Shown here piece after piece: positions 44,190-54,306 of a DNA stretch of 64,000 nucleotides (within the stretch, counting starts at the first letter, position 1; each line of letters starts with the position of its first letter). The position numbers were made by a program, and so were the translations under genes. This DNA comes from an uncultured Prevotella sp. GTDB lineage: Bacteria > Bacteroidota > Bacteroidia > Bacteroidales > Bacteroidaceae. The notes under the pieces were generated by a model that made no database searches, was not told the origin of the DNA, and saw nothing but the letters and a program-made list of their open reading frames with translations. The stretch lies in the NCBI GenBank assembly GCA_900543585.1, contig UQRP01000008.1, positions 6,631-70,630 on the forward strand, written 5' to 3'.

Positions 44190-45278
44190 ATGAAAAAATT
44201 AATGACTTTGGCTGCTGCTGCTGTATTGGCAGTTTCAGCTTCTGCACAGACCGTGCAGGAAAGCAAGGTTTATGACAACATCTATGTTGGCGTAAATGGC
44301 GGCTTGGCTACTAAGACAACAGGTCACTCTTGGATGAAGGGTCTGGATCCTAACTTCGGCGTTCGCGTCGGCCGTTGGTTCACTCCTGTTGTCGGTCTTG
44401 CTGTTGAGAGCAATGCTTACTTCTCCAACAAGCCTTTCAACTCAACAGGTACAGCAGTTCGTTTCCTCAACACAAGCCTGTTAGGAACTTTGAACCTGAG
44501 CAACCTCTTCGGTGGTTACAAGGGTGAGCCCCGCTTCTTCGAGGTTATCCCTGTTGCAGGTCTTGGCTGGGGTCACATCTTCGGTGACAACAACGAGCGT
44601 CTCGACGGTAGCAAGGCTTTCGATTATAAGAACAACCTGACTTCTAAGTTGGGTATCGACTTCGCCTTCAACTTCGGTGGCCAGAAGCAGTGGCAGGCTT
44701 ATATCGAGCCTTCTATCACTTATGGCTTGAACGACAAGACAGATCGTGCTAACTACAACATCTCTAACGCTGGTGTTCAGTACGATATCAACCACAGCTT
44801 CGTTCAGCTCAACGCTGGTGTCGTTTACAAGTTCAAGAACAGCAACGGTACTCACAACTTCAAGATTGTTGAGCCCCGTAACCAGGCTGAGATTGATGAT
44901 CTGAACAGCCAGATCAACGACCTGCGCAACCAGCTGGCTCAGAAGCCTAAGGAGGTTGTCAAGGAGGTTGTCAAGGAAGCTCCTGCTAAGGAGGTTCAGG
45001 TTGAGAACCTTGTTTTCGTAACATTCGCTCAGGGTAAGAGCGCTCTGACAAAGGAGGCCAAGAAGGCTCTTGACGCTGTGAAGAGCGGCAAGCACGTTCA
45101 GATCGTTGGTACTGCTTCTCCTGAGGGTTCTAAGGAGGTTAACGACCGTCTGTCTCAGGCTCGTGCTGACGTGGTCGCTAAGTATCTGAAGAAGAATGGC
45201 GTCGTCGTTGACGAGGCTAACGGTAAGGGCGTTCAGGGCTCTACTTCTAACCGTCTGGCTGTCGTTTACGTCAAGTAA
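44190..45278 (+). CDS. OmpA-family outer-membrane protein
   Basis: A 362-residue outer-membrane protein. It has a signal peptide (MKKLMTLAAAAVLAVSASAQ), an eight-stranded-barrel-like region (residues 25-230), a short coiled-coil linker with a repeated KEVVKE (residues ~235-270), and a C-terminal OmpA/peptidoglycan-binding domain (VFVTFAQGKSALTKEAKKAL, GTASPEGSKEVNDRLSQARADVV). It anchors outer membrane to wall. Extreme codon bias shows high expression. Own promoter and terminator. Confidence 0.92.
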   Translation: MKKLMTLAAAAVLAVSASAQTVQESKVYDNIYVGVNGGLATKTTGHSWMKGLDPNFGVRVGRWFTPVVGLAVESNAYFSNKPFNSTGTAVRFLNTSLLGTLNLSNLFGGYKGEPRFFEVIPVAGLGWGHIFGDNNERLDGSKAFDYKNNLTSKLGIDFAFNFGGQKQWQAYIEPSITYGLNDKTDRANYNISNAGVQYDINHSFVQLNAGVVYKFKNSNGTHNFKIVEPRNQAEIDDLNSQINDLRNQLAQKPKEVVKEVVKEAPAKEVQVENLVFVTFAQGKSALTKEAKKALDAVKSGKHVQIVGTASPEGSKEVNDRLSQARADVVAKYLKKNGVVVDEANGKGVQGSTSNRLAVVYVK

Positions 45279-45313
45279 GCTTAGTTAGATATTTAGATAT
45301 CTTACAATAACAA

Positions 45314-45343
45314 TCCCGCTGTCTGTTGGCAGCGGGATTTTTT
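45314..45343 (+). terminator. Terminator of the OmpA-family gene
   Basis: TCCCGCTG and CAGCGGGA pair around an 8-base loop, followed by six T. Confidence 0.88.
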
Positions 45344-45584
45344 GTTCCATAACCTATTGTGTTTACGTATAAAACCAATCGCCTTTTGCTTGCCTCTAAT
45401 TATTTATTGTAAGGAAAATCTATATGGAATGATATTGCCTCTTATTATTTAAGGTAATCTAATTGCAGTTTTTTTTTTATTCTCCTCATAGGCTTTAATA
45501 GTTAGCTTTACATATCGGATTGTAGCTTTAGCTGGTTTGTATGTTATAATTTTGCATTATAAAGGAATAAATTTGTAGATATTA
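45344..45584. other. AT-rich intergenic interval before the ilv operon
   Basis: No gene is visible. It holds long T runs (about 45468-45479) and one extra -7-like box TAATTTTG at 45547-45554 that could be a second ilvD promoter. No leader peptide rich in Ile, Leu or Val was seen. Confidence 0.5.
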
Positions 45585-45615
45585 TTGCGATTATAGTTAA
45601 AAGTATGTATCTTTG
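45585..45615 (+). promoter_or_regulatory. Promoter of the ilv operon
   Basis: -33 TTG (45585-45587), 20-base spacer, -7 box TATCTTTG (45608-45615). The box overlaps an in-frame upstream ATG (45605), which therefore is not the ilvD start if this promoter is used. Confidence 0.65.
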
Positions 45616-45640
45616 CAGGAAATTTCAAACAAGAAGCATT

Positions 45641-47443
45641 ATGAAGCATCAGTTAAGAAGCGCAGTATGCACTCAAGGCCGCCTCATGGCAGGTGCAAGG
45701 GCTCTTTGGGTAGCAGCAGGAATGAAGCATGAACAGTTTGGTAAACCTATTATAGCTATCGTCAACAGCTTCACACAGTTTGTACCGGGACATACGCATT
45801 TGCATGAGGTCGGTCAGATTGTAAAGAAGGAGATTGAGAGCATGGGTTGTTATGCTGCTGAGTTCAACACTATCGCTGTTGACGACGGCATAGCCATGGG
45901 ACATGACGGAATGCTCTATTCGCTGCCTTCACGCGACATCATCGCCGACTCTGTAGAGTACATGGTGAATGCGCATAAGGCTGATGCTATGATTTGCATC
46001 TCCAACTGTGATAAGGTAACACCAGGAATGCTGATGGCTGCCATGCGACTGAATATCCCTACTATTTTCTGTAGTGGTGGTCCTATGGAGGCAGGACGCT
46101 GGAAAGGTGAGAACGCTGACCTTATCACAGCTATGATAGCCGGTGGTGACAAGAGCGTCAGTGACGATGACCTGACAAAGATAGAACAGACTGCTTGTCC
46201 TGGCTGCGGATGTTGCTCAGGTATGTTTACGGCCAACTCCATGAACTCCCTGACAGAGGCTATCGGCTTAGCGCTTCCGGGCAATGGTACAATCCTGGCT
46301 ACGCACAAGAATAGAATACAGCTCTTCAAGGATGCAGCCCGTCAGATTGTCAAGAATGCATTCGCATATTATGAGGATGGCGATGAGAGTGTGCTGCCTC
46401 GGAATATCGCTACACGCCAGGCTTTCCTCAATGCTATGACACTTGATATTGCCATGGGTGGCAGTACCAATACGGTACTTCATCTCTTGGCTGTGGCTCA
46501 AGAGGGTGGCGTAGACTTCAAAATGGAGGACATTGACAAGTTGAGCCGTAAAGTTCCTTGCATTTGTAAGTTGTCTCCCAACACACAGAAATACAGTGTT
46601 CAGGAGTGCAACCGTGCAGGTGGTATCCTTGGTATTCTGAATGAGCTGAAGAAAGGTGGTCTTATCGATGGCAGCGTGAAGCGCGTTGATGGCACCACGC
46701 TCGATGAGGAGATAAAGAAATACGACATCACCGGCGAGCACATAGATTCTGAAGCTTCGCGGATTTATCATAGTGCTCCTGGCCGTCGTTTCTCTACAGT
46801 CATGGGCTCGCAGGATGAGCAGTGGGAGAGTCTTGATACTGACCGTGAGAATGGTTGCATTCGTGACTTGCAGCATGCTTACACTAAGGATGGCGGACTT
46901 GCCGTCCTCTTTGGCAATATTGCACAGAACGGCTGTGTGGTTAAGACGGCAGGTGTTGCTCCTGAGTTATGGCATTTTGAGGGTCCGGCAGTTGTCTTCG
47001 ACTCTCAGGAGGATGCTTGCGAAGGCATCTTGGGCGGTAAGGTAAACAGTGGCGACTGCGTCGTTATCACTCATGAAGGTCCTAAGGGCGGTCCGGGTAT
47101 GCAAGAGATGCTCTATCCAACATCTTACATCAAGAGTCGCCATCTGGGCAAGGAGTGCGCTCTTATTACTGATGGTCGTTTCTCTGGTGGTACCAGTGGC
47201 CTCAGTATCGGACATATTTCTCCGGAGGCTGCTGCAGGTGGTAACATCGGAAAGATTAAGGATGGTGATATTATTGTCATTGATATCCCCAGCCGGTCTA
47301 TCAATGTCAAGCTTAGTGATGAGGAACTTGCTGCACGTCCACAGCAGCCACTGAAGCGTAAGCGAGTGGTAAGTAAGGCATTAAGAGCTTATGCTCAAAG
47401 TGTTAGTTCAGCCGATAAAGGCGGTGTTAGAATAATCGATTAA
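45641..47443 (+). CDS. ilvD: Dihydroxy-acid dehydratase
   Basis: Dehydrates dihydroxy-isovalerate and dihydroxy-methylvalerate to the keto acids that become Val/Leu and Ile. The 600-residue protein ([20 protein letters not shown]) has iron-sulfur ligands in [10 protein letters not shown] and [16 protein letters not shown], and the [21 protein letters not shown] motif. Full length. It heads ilvD-ilvB-ilvN-thioesterase. Confidence 0.96.
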   Translation: MKHQLRSAVCTQGRLMAGARALWVAAGMKHEQFGKPIIAIVNSFTQFVPGHTHLHEVGQIVKKEIESMGCYAAEFNTIAVDDGIAMGHDGMLYSLPSRDIIADSVEYMVNAHKADAMICISNCDKVTPGMLMAAMRLNIPTIFCSGGPMEAGRWKGENADLITAMIAGGDKSVSDDDLTKIEQTACPGCGCCSGMFTANSMNSLTEAIGLALPGNGTILATHKNRIQLFKDAARQIVKNAFAYYEDGDESVLPRNIATRQAFLNAMTLDIAMGGSTNTVLHLLAVAQEGGVDFKMEDIDKLSRKVPCICKLSPNTQKYSVQECNRAGGILGILNELKKGGLIDGSVKRVDGTTLDEEIKKYDITGEHIDSEASRIYHSAPGRRFSTVMGSQDEQWESLDTDRENGCIRDLQHAYTKDGGLAVLFGNIAQNGCVVKTAGVAPELWHFEGPAVVFDSQEDACEGILGGKVNSGDCVVITHEGPKGGPGMQEMLYPTSYIKSRHLGKECALITDGRFSGGTSGLSIGHISPEAAAGGNIGKIKDGDIIVIDIPSRSINVKLSDEELAARPQQPLKRKRVVSKALRAYAQSVSSADKGGVRIID

Positions 47444-47446
47444 AGT

Positions 47447-49207
47447 ATGAATACACGAAAAGATTGGCCCGAGGCTCCCTGGTCTGGCATAAAGATTGGT
47501 GAAGAAGTCTCAGGCTCAGAGATATTGATGCGCGCATTATATCAGGAAAATGTGAAGACCATCTTTGGCTATCCAGGTGGTGCTATCATGCCTGTCTTCG
47601 ACGCGCTTTACACTTATACTCATAAGAAAGATCCCTGGTTTGATTTTGTTCTTGTTCGCCACGAGCAGGCTGCGGCTCATGCTGCTGAAGGCTTTGCCCG
47701 TGTCAACGGTGGGGTAGGTGTCTGCTTAGTAACGTCCGGACCTGGCGCTACCAACACCTTAACGGGCGTTGCTGATGCTATGATGGACTCGGTGCCTATT
47801 GTGGTGATAGCCGGTCAGGTAGGTGTCAACTCCCTGGGTACTGATGCCTTTCAGGAGGTAGACCTCGTGGACATGGCTCAGCCTATTACAAAGTGGAGCT
47901 ATCAGATACGCCGCGCGGAGGATGTTGCTTGGGCTGTGAACAGAGCTTTCTATATCGCCCGTAGTGGGCGTCCGGGCCCTGTTGTCCTCGATTTCCCACG
48001 TAATGCGCAAATGGGAAAGTCGGTGTGGATGCCAGGTAAGGCCGACAAGGTTCGCTCTTACAATCCATATCCAAAGATAAGTAAGGACGCTGTTGCAAAG
48101 GCTGCTGAACTCATCAATTCGGCTAAAAAACCTTTCGCACTGGTTGGCCATGGCGTAGAGCTTGGTGGTGCGCAGAAAGAATTGCAGGCTTTTCTGGAGA
48201 AGGCTGATATTCCGGCAGGACGTACGTTGCTCGGACTTTCTGCCCTGCCTTCTGATCATCCTCTGGATATGGGTATGTTGGGAATGCATGGTAACTACGC
48301 TCCCAATATTAAGCAGCAGGAGTGTGATGTGCTGATAGCTATTGGCATGCGATTCTCCGACCGCGTCACGGGCCGTCTTGACCGCTATGCTAAACAGGCG
48401 AAGATCATTCATCTTGACATCGATCCTTCGGAGATTGATAAGAATGTCAAGACTGATGTAGCCGTCATTGGCGATTGCAAAGAGAGTTTGGCTGCCATTA
48501 CGGCTCTGCTAAATAAGAACGACCATAAAGACTGGATAGAGTCGTTCAAGCCTCTTTATGAGGAAGAAAAGCGCGAGGTGATAGATCCGCATGTTCATCC
48601 TACAGAGGGACCACTGCTTATGGGCGAGGTCATCAATGAGGTGGCTGAGCAGACCAAAGGTGAGGCTATCATGAGCAACGATGTGGGCTTGAACCAGATG
48701 TTCTCAGCTCGCTATTTCAAGTTTAAGAAATATCACAGCATTGTCAGCAGTGGTGGCTTTGGCACCATGGGCTTCGGCCTGCCGGCAGCTATTGGTGCTT
48801 CCTTCGCAGCTCCAGACAGGACTGTTGTGCTGTTCACTGGTGACGGTGGCTTCCAAATGTGTATCGAGGAGCTGGGTACCATTATGGAGCAGCAGACTCC
48901 ATTAAAGATGATTCTTCTCAACAACAACTATCTTGGTAATGTGCGCCAGTGGCAGGACTTGATGTATAATCATCGCCGTTCATTCACGAAGATGCTCAAT
49001 CCTTATTACCAGAAGATAGCAGAGGCTTATGGCATCAATTATGATGTTGTCATCGACCGGGAGGATTTGAAAGCCAAGGTGGAAAAGATGCTGCATACCG
49101 ATGGGCCTTACATCCTTGAGTGCGCCGTCAAGGAGGAGGAGAATGTCACGCCTATGGTCACGCCGGGATGCGCGATTGACGAAATGCAGTTGCATCTTGA
49201 TATTTAA
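47447..49207 (+). CDS. ilvB: Acetolactate synthase, large (catalytic) subunit
   Basis: Thiamine-diphosphate enzyme that condenses pyruvate to acetolactate or acetohydroxybutyrate. The 586-residue protein has FGYPGGAIMPVFDAL, the catalytic Glu in RHEQAAAHAAEG, and the ThDP motif GDGGFQMCIEELGT..NNNYLGNVRQWQ. 3 bases after ilvD and just before ilvN, its regulatory partner. Confidence 0.96.
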   Translation: MNTRKDWPEAPWSGIKIGEEVSGSEILMRALYQENVKTIFGYPGGAIMPVFDALYTYTHKKDPWFDFVLVRHEQAAAHAAEGFARVNGGVGVCLVTSGPGATNTLTGVADAMMDSVPIVVIAGQVGVNSLGTDAFQEVDLVDMAQPITKWSYQIRRAEDVAWAVNRAFYIARSGRPGPVVLDFPRNAQMGKSVWMPGKADKVRSYNPYPKISKDAVAKAAELINSAKKPFALVGHGVELGGAQKELQAFLEKADIPAGRTLLGLSALPSDHPLDMGMLGMHGNYAPNIKQQECDVLIAIGMRFSDRVTGRLDRYAKQAKIIHLDIDPSEIDKNVKTDVAVIGDCKESLAAITALLNKNDHKDWIESFKPLYEEEKREVIDPHVHPTEGPLLMGEVINEVAEQTKGEAIMSNDVGLNQMFSARYFKFKKYHSIVSSGGFGTMGFGLPAAIGASFAAPDRTVVLFTGDGGFQMCIEELGTIMEQQTPLKMILLNNNYLGNVRQWQDLMYNHRRSFTKMLNPYYQKIAEAYGINYDVVIDREDLKAKVEKMLHTDGPYILECAVKEEENVTPMVTPGCAIDEMQLHLDI

Positions 49208-49211
49208 TACT

Positions 49212-49742
49212 ATGGAAAAGCAGTTCTATACATTATTAGTATACAGTGAGAATGTTGCTGGTATCCTCAATGAGGTCGCCAATGTTTTCACACGCCGTCA
49301 GGTGAACATCGAAAGCCTTAATGTGTCGGCGTCGAGTATTGATGGCATCCACAAGTACACGATTACTTGTTGGAGTGACCCAGAGGAGATAGTTAAGATA
49401 AAGAAGCAGATAGAGAAGAAGATCAATGTCATCAAAGCAGACTTCTACACCGATGATCAGATTTTCATCCACGAGGTTGCTCTCTATAAGATAGCTACTC
49501 CCGTATTGCTCGACAATCCCGAGGTCTCTCGTACCATCCGCCGCCATGACGCCCGTATGATGGAGGTCAATCCAACCTACAGTACCGTCCTGCTTGCCGG
49601 TCTTACCGAGGACATCACCGACCTCTATTCCAAGCTTAACAGTTTTGGTTGCCTTCTGCAATATACACGGTCAGGGCGTATTGCCGTGACGAGAAGTGTG
49701 GAAGAGCCGGTTAGCAAATATATTGAGGAGCAAGGCGAATAA
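49212..49742 (+). CDS. ilvN: Acetolactate synthase, small (regulatory) subunit
   Basis: A 176-residue subunit with an N-terminal ACT domain (MEKQFYTLLVYSENVAGILNEVANVFTRRQVNIESLNV) and a C-terminal half typical of IlvN/IlvH. It binds valine and activates and regulates IlvB. The ATG at 49212 is chosen; the longer open frame overlaps ilvB. Its TAA is directly followed by the next gene's ATG. Confidence 0.94.
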   Translation: MEKQFYTLLVYSENVAGILNEVANVFTRRQVNIESLNVSASSIDGIHKYTITCWSDPEEIVKIKKQIEKKINVIKADFYTDDQIFIHEVALYKIATPVLLDNPEVSRTIRRHDARMMEVNPTYSTVLLAGLTEDITDLYSKLNSFGCLLQYTRSGRIAVTRSVEEPVSKYIEEQGE

Positions 49743-50528
49743 ATGAGTATTGAGCAAAAGGGCGGGACCTTTCTTCCCAAAGTTGGCCGTTATCTGTTTC
49801 AGGTAGAGCCTTTCCACTGTGATTATGGTGACAGGCTCTTCCCGGGGCACCTTGGCAATGGCATGCTCAATGCCGCCGACTATCATAGCAAAGATAGGGG
49901 CTATGGCGTATCAGAGCTCAACAAACTTCATAAGACGTGGGTGCTGTCACGTTTTGCCATTGAGATAATGGAGATGCCAAAGGCTTATGACAAAGTGACA
50001 GCGGAGACGTGGGTCGAGTCTGCCAAAAAGTTCTTCACAAGCCGCAATTTTGCTGTATCAAGTGAAGATGTGGGAAAAGTCTATGCCTATGGCAGAAGTA
50101 TTTGGGCTATGATTGACACTGACAGTCGTCAGCCGACGGATATTTATGCTGTGAAGGAAGGGCTCATAGAGAAGTACATCGAGACGGAGAAGCAATGCCC
50201 TATCGCTCCACCTTCACGGGTTGTCATGTCACACGAGATTCCTATGGCACGCCAGATTGTCACATATTATAATGATGTAGACATCAACGGCCATGTTAAC
50301 TCGGTGAAATATATCGACCATGTGCTTGATCTTTTCGACTTGGACTACTATCGTTCGCATCGTCTGAGGCGTATCGACATTGCCTATGTGGCAGAATCAC
50401 ATGCCGGCGACACTTTGTGCCTTTATAAAGAGGAAGTTGCCGATGGTGAATATTGCGTCAGGATAACTAAGAAAGCAGCGAAGGAAGTTGAAGTTGTAAG
50501 ATGTAAGGTTAAATTTATAAAAGATTGA
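49743..50528 (+). CDS. Acyl-ACP thioesterase (FatA-like)
   Basis: A 261-residue double-hotdog thioesterase predicted to release fatty acids from acyl carrier protein. The N-terminal half has FHCDYGDRLFPGHLGNGMLNAAD and LSRFAIEIMEMPKAYD; the second hotdog has TYYNDVDINGHVNSVKYIDHVLD with the conserved Asn and His. It begins the base after the ilvN stop codon and is followed by ilvC, so it sits inside the branched-chain amino-acid gene cluster. I recall the same arrangement from Bacteroides; the reason is not known, and a link to branched fatty acids is only an idea. Confidence 0.88.
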   Translation: MSIEQKGGTFLPKVGRYLFQVEPFHCDYGDRLFPGHLGNGMLNAADYHSKDRGYGVSELNKLHKTWVLSRFAIEIMEMPKAYDKVTAETWVESAKKFFTSRNFAVSSEDVGKVYAYGRSIWAMIDTDSRQPTDIYAVKEGLIEKYIETEKQCPIAPPSRVVMSHEIPMARQIVTYYNDVDINGHVNSVKYIDHVLDLFDLDYYRSHRLRRIDIAYVAESHAGDTLCLYKEEVADGEYCVRITKKAAKEVEVVRCKVKFIKD

Positions 50529-50537
50529 AAGAAAAGC

Positions 50538-50568
50538 TTGGTGGTATTATAATAAATCATTACCTTTG
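50538..50568 (+). promoter_or_regulatory. Promoter of ilvC
   Basis: -33 TTG (50538-50540), 20-base spacer, -7 box TACCTTTG (50561-50568). The 86-base leader has a small hairpin ACGGT/ACCGT (50591-50606) and no leader ORF. Confidence 0.6.
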
Positions 50569-50654
50569 CAGCCGTTATCAGAAAGGGGTACGGTTTAGCG
50601 ACCGTTAGTAGAAGAGAGAATAGTTAACACGTTATATTAAAAGTAATTTTAATT

Positions 50655-51698
50655 ATGGCAAAAATGAATTTTGGTGGCGTTGAAGAGAATATCGTCACGA
50701 AAGAAGAGTTCACATTAGAGAAAGCACGTGAGGTACTGAAGAATGAGACGATTGCCGTCATCGGTTATGGTATTCAGGGTCCTGGTCAGGCCGGCAATCT
50801 TCGCGATAATGGTTTTAACGTAATCGTAGGCCAGCGTCCTGGTAAGAGCTACGATAAGGCTGTTGCTGACGGATGGGTTCCTGGCAAGACACTGTTCTCC
50901 ATCGAGGAGGCTGCCGAGAAGGGCACTATCATCGCTATGCTGCTCTCTGACGCAGGTCAGATAGCTCAGTGGCCAAAGATCAAGCCTTTCCTGACAAAGG
51001 GCAAGACGCTGTACTACAGCCACGGCTTCGCCATCAACTGGCAGAACCGTACAGGCGTTGTTCCACCAAAGGACATCGATGTCATCATGGTAGCTCCTAA
51101 GGGTTCTGGTACTTCTCTGCGTACTCTCTTCCTTGAGGGCCGCGGTATCAACAGCAGCTATGCTGTCTATCAGGATGCTTCTGGCAATGCTAAGGAGAAA
51201 ACACTTGCTATGGGTGTCGGTATTGGTTCTGGCTACCTCTTCGAGACAACCTTCAACAAGGAGGCTACTTCTGACCTGACTGGTGAGCGTGGTGCTCTGA
51301 TGGGTGCTATCGAAGGTCTTTTCGAGGCTCAGTACGATGTTCTTCGCGAGCATGGACATTCTCCTTCGGAGGCTTTCAACGAGACTGTTGAGGAGTTCAC
51401 TCAGAGCCTCTGCCCACTCTTCGGTGAGAAGGGTATGGACTGGATGTACGCTAACTGCTCTACAACAGCTCAGCGTGGTGCACTTGACTGGCGTCCTCGC
51501 TTCAAGGCTGCTAACCTTCCTGTCATGGAGTGGCTGTACAGCTCTGTGGAGAGCGGCAACGAGGCTCAGATTTCTATTGACAGGAACTCTCAGCCTGACT
51601 ATCGTGAGAAGCTGAATGCAGAGCTGAAGGCTATGCACGATATGGAGATGTGGCGCGCTGGCGAGACTGTTCGCAAGCTTCGTCCTGAGAACAACTAA
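50655..51698 (+). CDS. ilvC: Ketol-acid reductoisomerase
   Basis: Converts acetolactate and acetohydroxybutyrate to dihydroxy acids with NAD(P)H and Mg2+. The 347-residue protein has an N-terminal Rossmann domain (GYGIQGPGQAGNLRDNGFNVIVGQRPG) and the knotted C-terminal domain with metal-binding residues in DLTGERGALMGAIEG and EAFNETVEE. High codon bias. Has its own promoter downstream of the ilvD-B-N-thioesterase genes and ends at the terminator at 51729-51768. Confidence 0.96.
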   Translation: MAKMNFGGVEENIVTKEEFTLEKAREVLKNETIAVIGYGIQGPGQAGNLRDNGFNVIVGQRPGKSYDKAVADGWVPGKTLFSIEEAAEKGTIIAMLLSDAGQIAQWPKIKPFLTKGKTLYYSHGFAINWQNRTGVVPPKDIDVIMVAPKGSGTSLRTLFLEGRGINSSYAVYQDASGNAKEKTLAMGVGIGSGYLFETTFNKEATSDLTGERGALMGAIEGLFEAQYDVLREHGHSPSEAFNETVEEFTQSLCPLFGEKGMDWMYANCSTTAQRGALDWRPRFKAANLPVMEWLYSSVESGNEAQISIDRNSQPDYREKLNAELKAMHDMEMWRAGETVRKLRPENN

Positions 51699-51728
51699 GA
51701 TATTAATTCTTTAAGTTCGTAATATCAT

Positions 51729-51768
51729 TCCCCCGGATATTCTTTTCGAAGAGTGTCCGGGGATTTTT
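51729..51768 (+). terminator. Terminator of ilvC
   Basis: CCCCCGGATATTC pairs imperfectly with GAGTGTCCGGGG around TTTTCGAA, followed by six T. Confidence 0.8.
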
Positions 51769-51782
51769 TGTGCCATCGCTCT

Positions 51783-51802
51783 ACACATATTATAATATGT
51801 GT
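51783..51802. promoter_or_regulatory. Perfect 20-bp palindrome upstream of groES
   Basis: ACACATATTATAATATGTGT is identical to its reverse complement. It lies 170 bases upstream of groES and 15 bases after the ilvC terminator. Possible operator or cruciform. Confidence 0.55.
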
Positions 51803-51852
51803 CGTTTCTGTCATGGAGAAAAAGGCACTTTATTGTTATTATATGCAAAAAG

Positions 51853-51868
51853 CTGACAATTTTGTCAG
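51853..51868. promoter_or_regulatory. Inverted repeat CTGACAA-TT-TTGTCAG upstream of groES
   Basis: Seven-base arms with a 2-base centre, about 100 bases before groES and upstream of the likely promoter. It is not the CIRCE element. Candidate operator for the groESL heat-shock operon. Confidence 0.5.
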
Positions 51869-51971
51869 TCTGCCACTTCCTTATGCTTCTTTTGGCACAG
51901 TTTTCGTATATGCTTTTGTGGATTAATAATCCATAGCAGTAGAAATACAATAGATTAAAAAATATACGACT

Positions 51972-52241
51972 ATGAAAATTCAACCATTAGCAGACAGAGT
52001 GCTGGTACTTCCTGCACCAGCTGAGGAAAAAGTAGGTGGAATCATCATTCCTGATACAGCCAAGGAGAAACCACAGCGTGGTAAGGTGATTGCCGTTGGC
52101 GGTGGCACCAAGGATGATCCTATGGTTCTCAAGGAGAACGATACCGTGCTCTATGGCAAATATAGCGGCACTGAGCTGGAGATTGAGGGCACTAAGTATC
52201 TGATGATGCGTCAGAGTGATGTCCTCGCAAAGGTAGACTAA
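51972..52241 (+). CDS. groES: Co-chaperonin GroES
   Basis: 89-residue heptameric lid of the GroEL chamber. It contains the mobile loop ([29 protein letters not shown]) and the roof region, all at normal length. Followed by groEL after 47 bases. The promoter is not a perfect consensus; a TGCTTTTG sequence at 51911-51918 is a candidate -7 box. Confidence 0.97.
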   Translation: MKIQPLADRVLVLPAPAEEKVGGIIIPDTAKEKPQRGKVIAVGGGTKDDPMVLKENDTVLYGKYSGTELEIEGTKYLMMRQSDVLAKVD

Positions 52242-52282
52242 CACTTGCTAGAGTTAAATTCATCAACAATAAAAAGCTTTAA

Positions 52283-53908
<1,626 letters not shown>

Positions 53909-53934
53909 TCATTTCCATAATAAATAATTTAAAA

Positions 53935-53965
53935 GGGTACAAGTTTTGTGGCTTGTGCCCTTTTT
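53935..53965 (+). terminator. Terminator of groES-groEL
   Basis: GGGTACAAG pairs with CTTGTGCCC around TTTTGTGG, followed by TTTTT. Confidence 0.85.
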
Positions 53966-54002
53966 CTTTTCTCTGCATTTAAAAGATATGCTGCATTCGG
54001 GT

Positions 54003-54037
54003 ATGCCAAAGAAAAACTTTGGGCTTTTCTTTGGCAT
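54003..54037. repeat. 13-bp perfect inverted repeat overlapping the next promoter
   Basis: ATGCCAAAGAAAA (54003-54015) and TTTTCTTTGGCAT (54025-54037) flank 9 bases. It sits just upstream of the -7 box at 54053, in the -33 area, and could be an operator, a hairpin, or a T-less second terminator for groEL. Confidence 0.55.
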
Positions 54038-54052
54038 GTCGCTCATTTGCAT

Positions 54053-54060
54053 TATCTTTG
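54053..54060 (+). promoter_or_regulatory. -7 promoter box of the small membrane protein
   Basis: TATCTTTG ends only four bases before the ATG at 54065, so the transcript may be leaderless. Confidence 0.55.
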
Positions 54061-54064
54061 TACC

Positions 54065-54280
54065 ATGAAAGTGAAATTACACCTCAACTGGAAGAAGATA
54101 GTCCTCTTCCTGCTCGTCTCAGCAGGACTTATTTATCTCACTCGCTCCCTGCTGATGTCCATAGGCATTGTCATGATACTATTTGTCATCGATGCCCTCA
54201 TTGCAAATTATGAATACCGTCAGCAAACAAAGAGAATCTTTGATGATCTGCGACGTGAACATGAATCAAAGGAAGAATAG
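54065..54280 (+). CDS. Small inner-membrane protein of unknown function
   Basis: A 71-residue protein with one or two hydrophobic helices (KIVLFLLVSAGLIYLTRSLL and SIGIVMILFVIDALIANYE) and a charged C-terminal tail (YRQQTKRIFDDLRREHESKEE). I do not recognise the family. The start at 54065 is favoured because the open frame upstream runs through the groEL terminator. It precedes the AmgK/RapZ-fusion gene by 26 bases and is likely in the same transcript. Confidence 0.7.
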   Translation: MKVKLHLNWKKIVLFLLVSAGLIYLTRSLLMSIGIVMILFVIDALIANYEYRQQTKRIFDDLRREHESKEE

Positions 54281-54306
54281 TGTGACTTCAAGTCCGTTAT
54301 CACATT

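Noticed and set aside
45605..45640. N-terminal extension of ilvD to the ATG at 45605
   Set aside because: The extension overlaps the -7 box TATCTTTG, and the family starts at MKHQLRS. It could only be made from the weaker upstream promoter candidate.
45344..45640. Ile/Leu/Val leader peptide before ilvD, by analogy with the pheA leader
   Set aside because: No short ORF rich in branched-chain residues and no terminator with an alternative pairing was found.
50715..51638. 307-aa ORF on the minus strand across ilvC
   Set aside because: Product of the strong codon bias of ilvC; Leu/Ser-rich nonsense with no motif.
51699..51971. CIRCE/HrcA operator before groES
   Set aside because: No TTAGCACTC-N9-GAGTGCTAA-like sequence is present; only unrelated palindromes.
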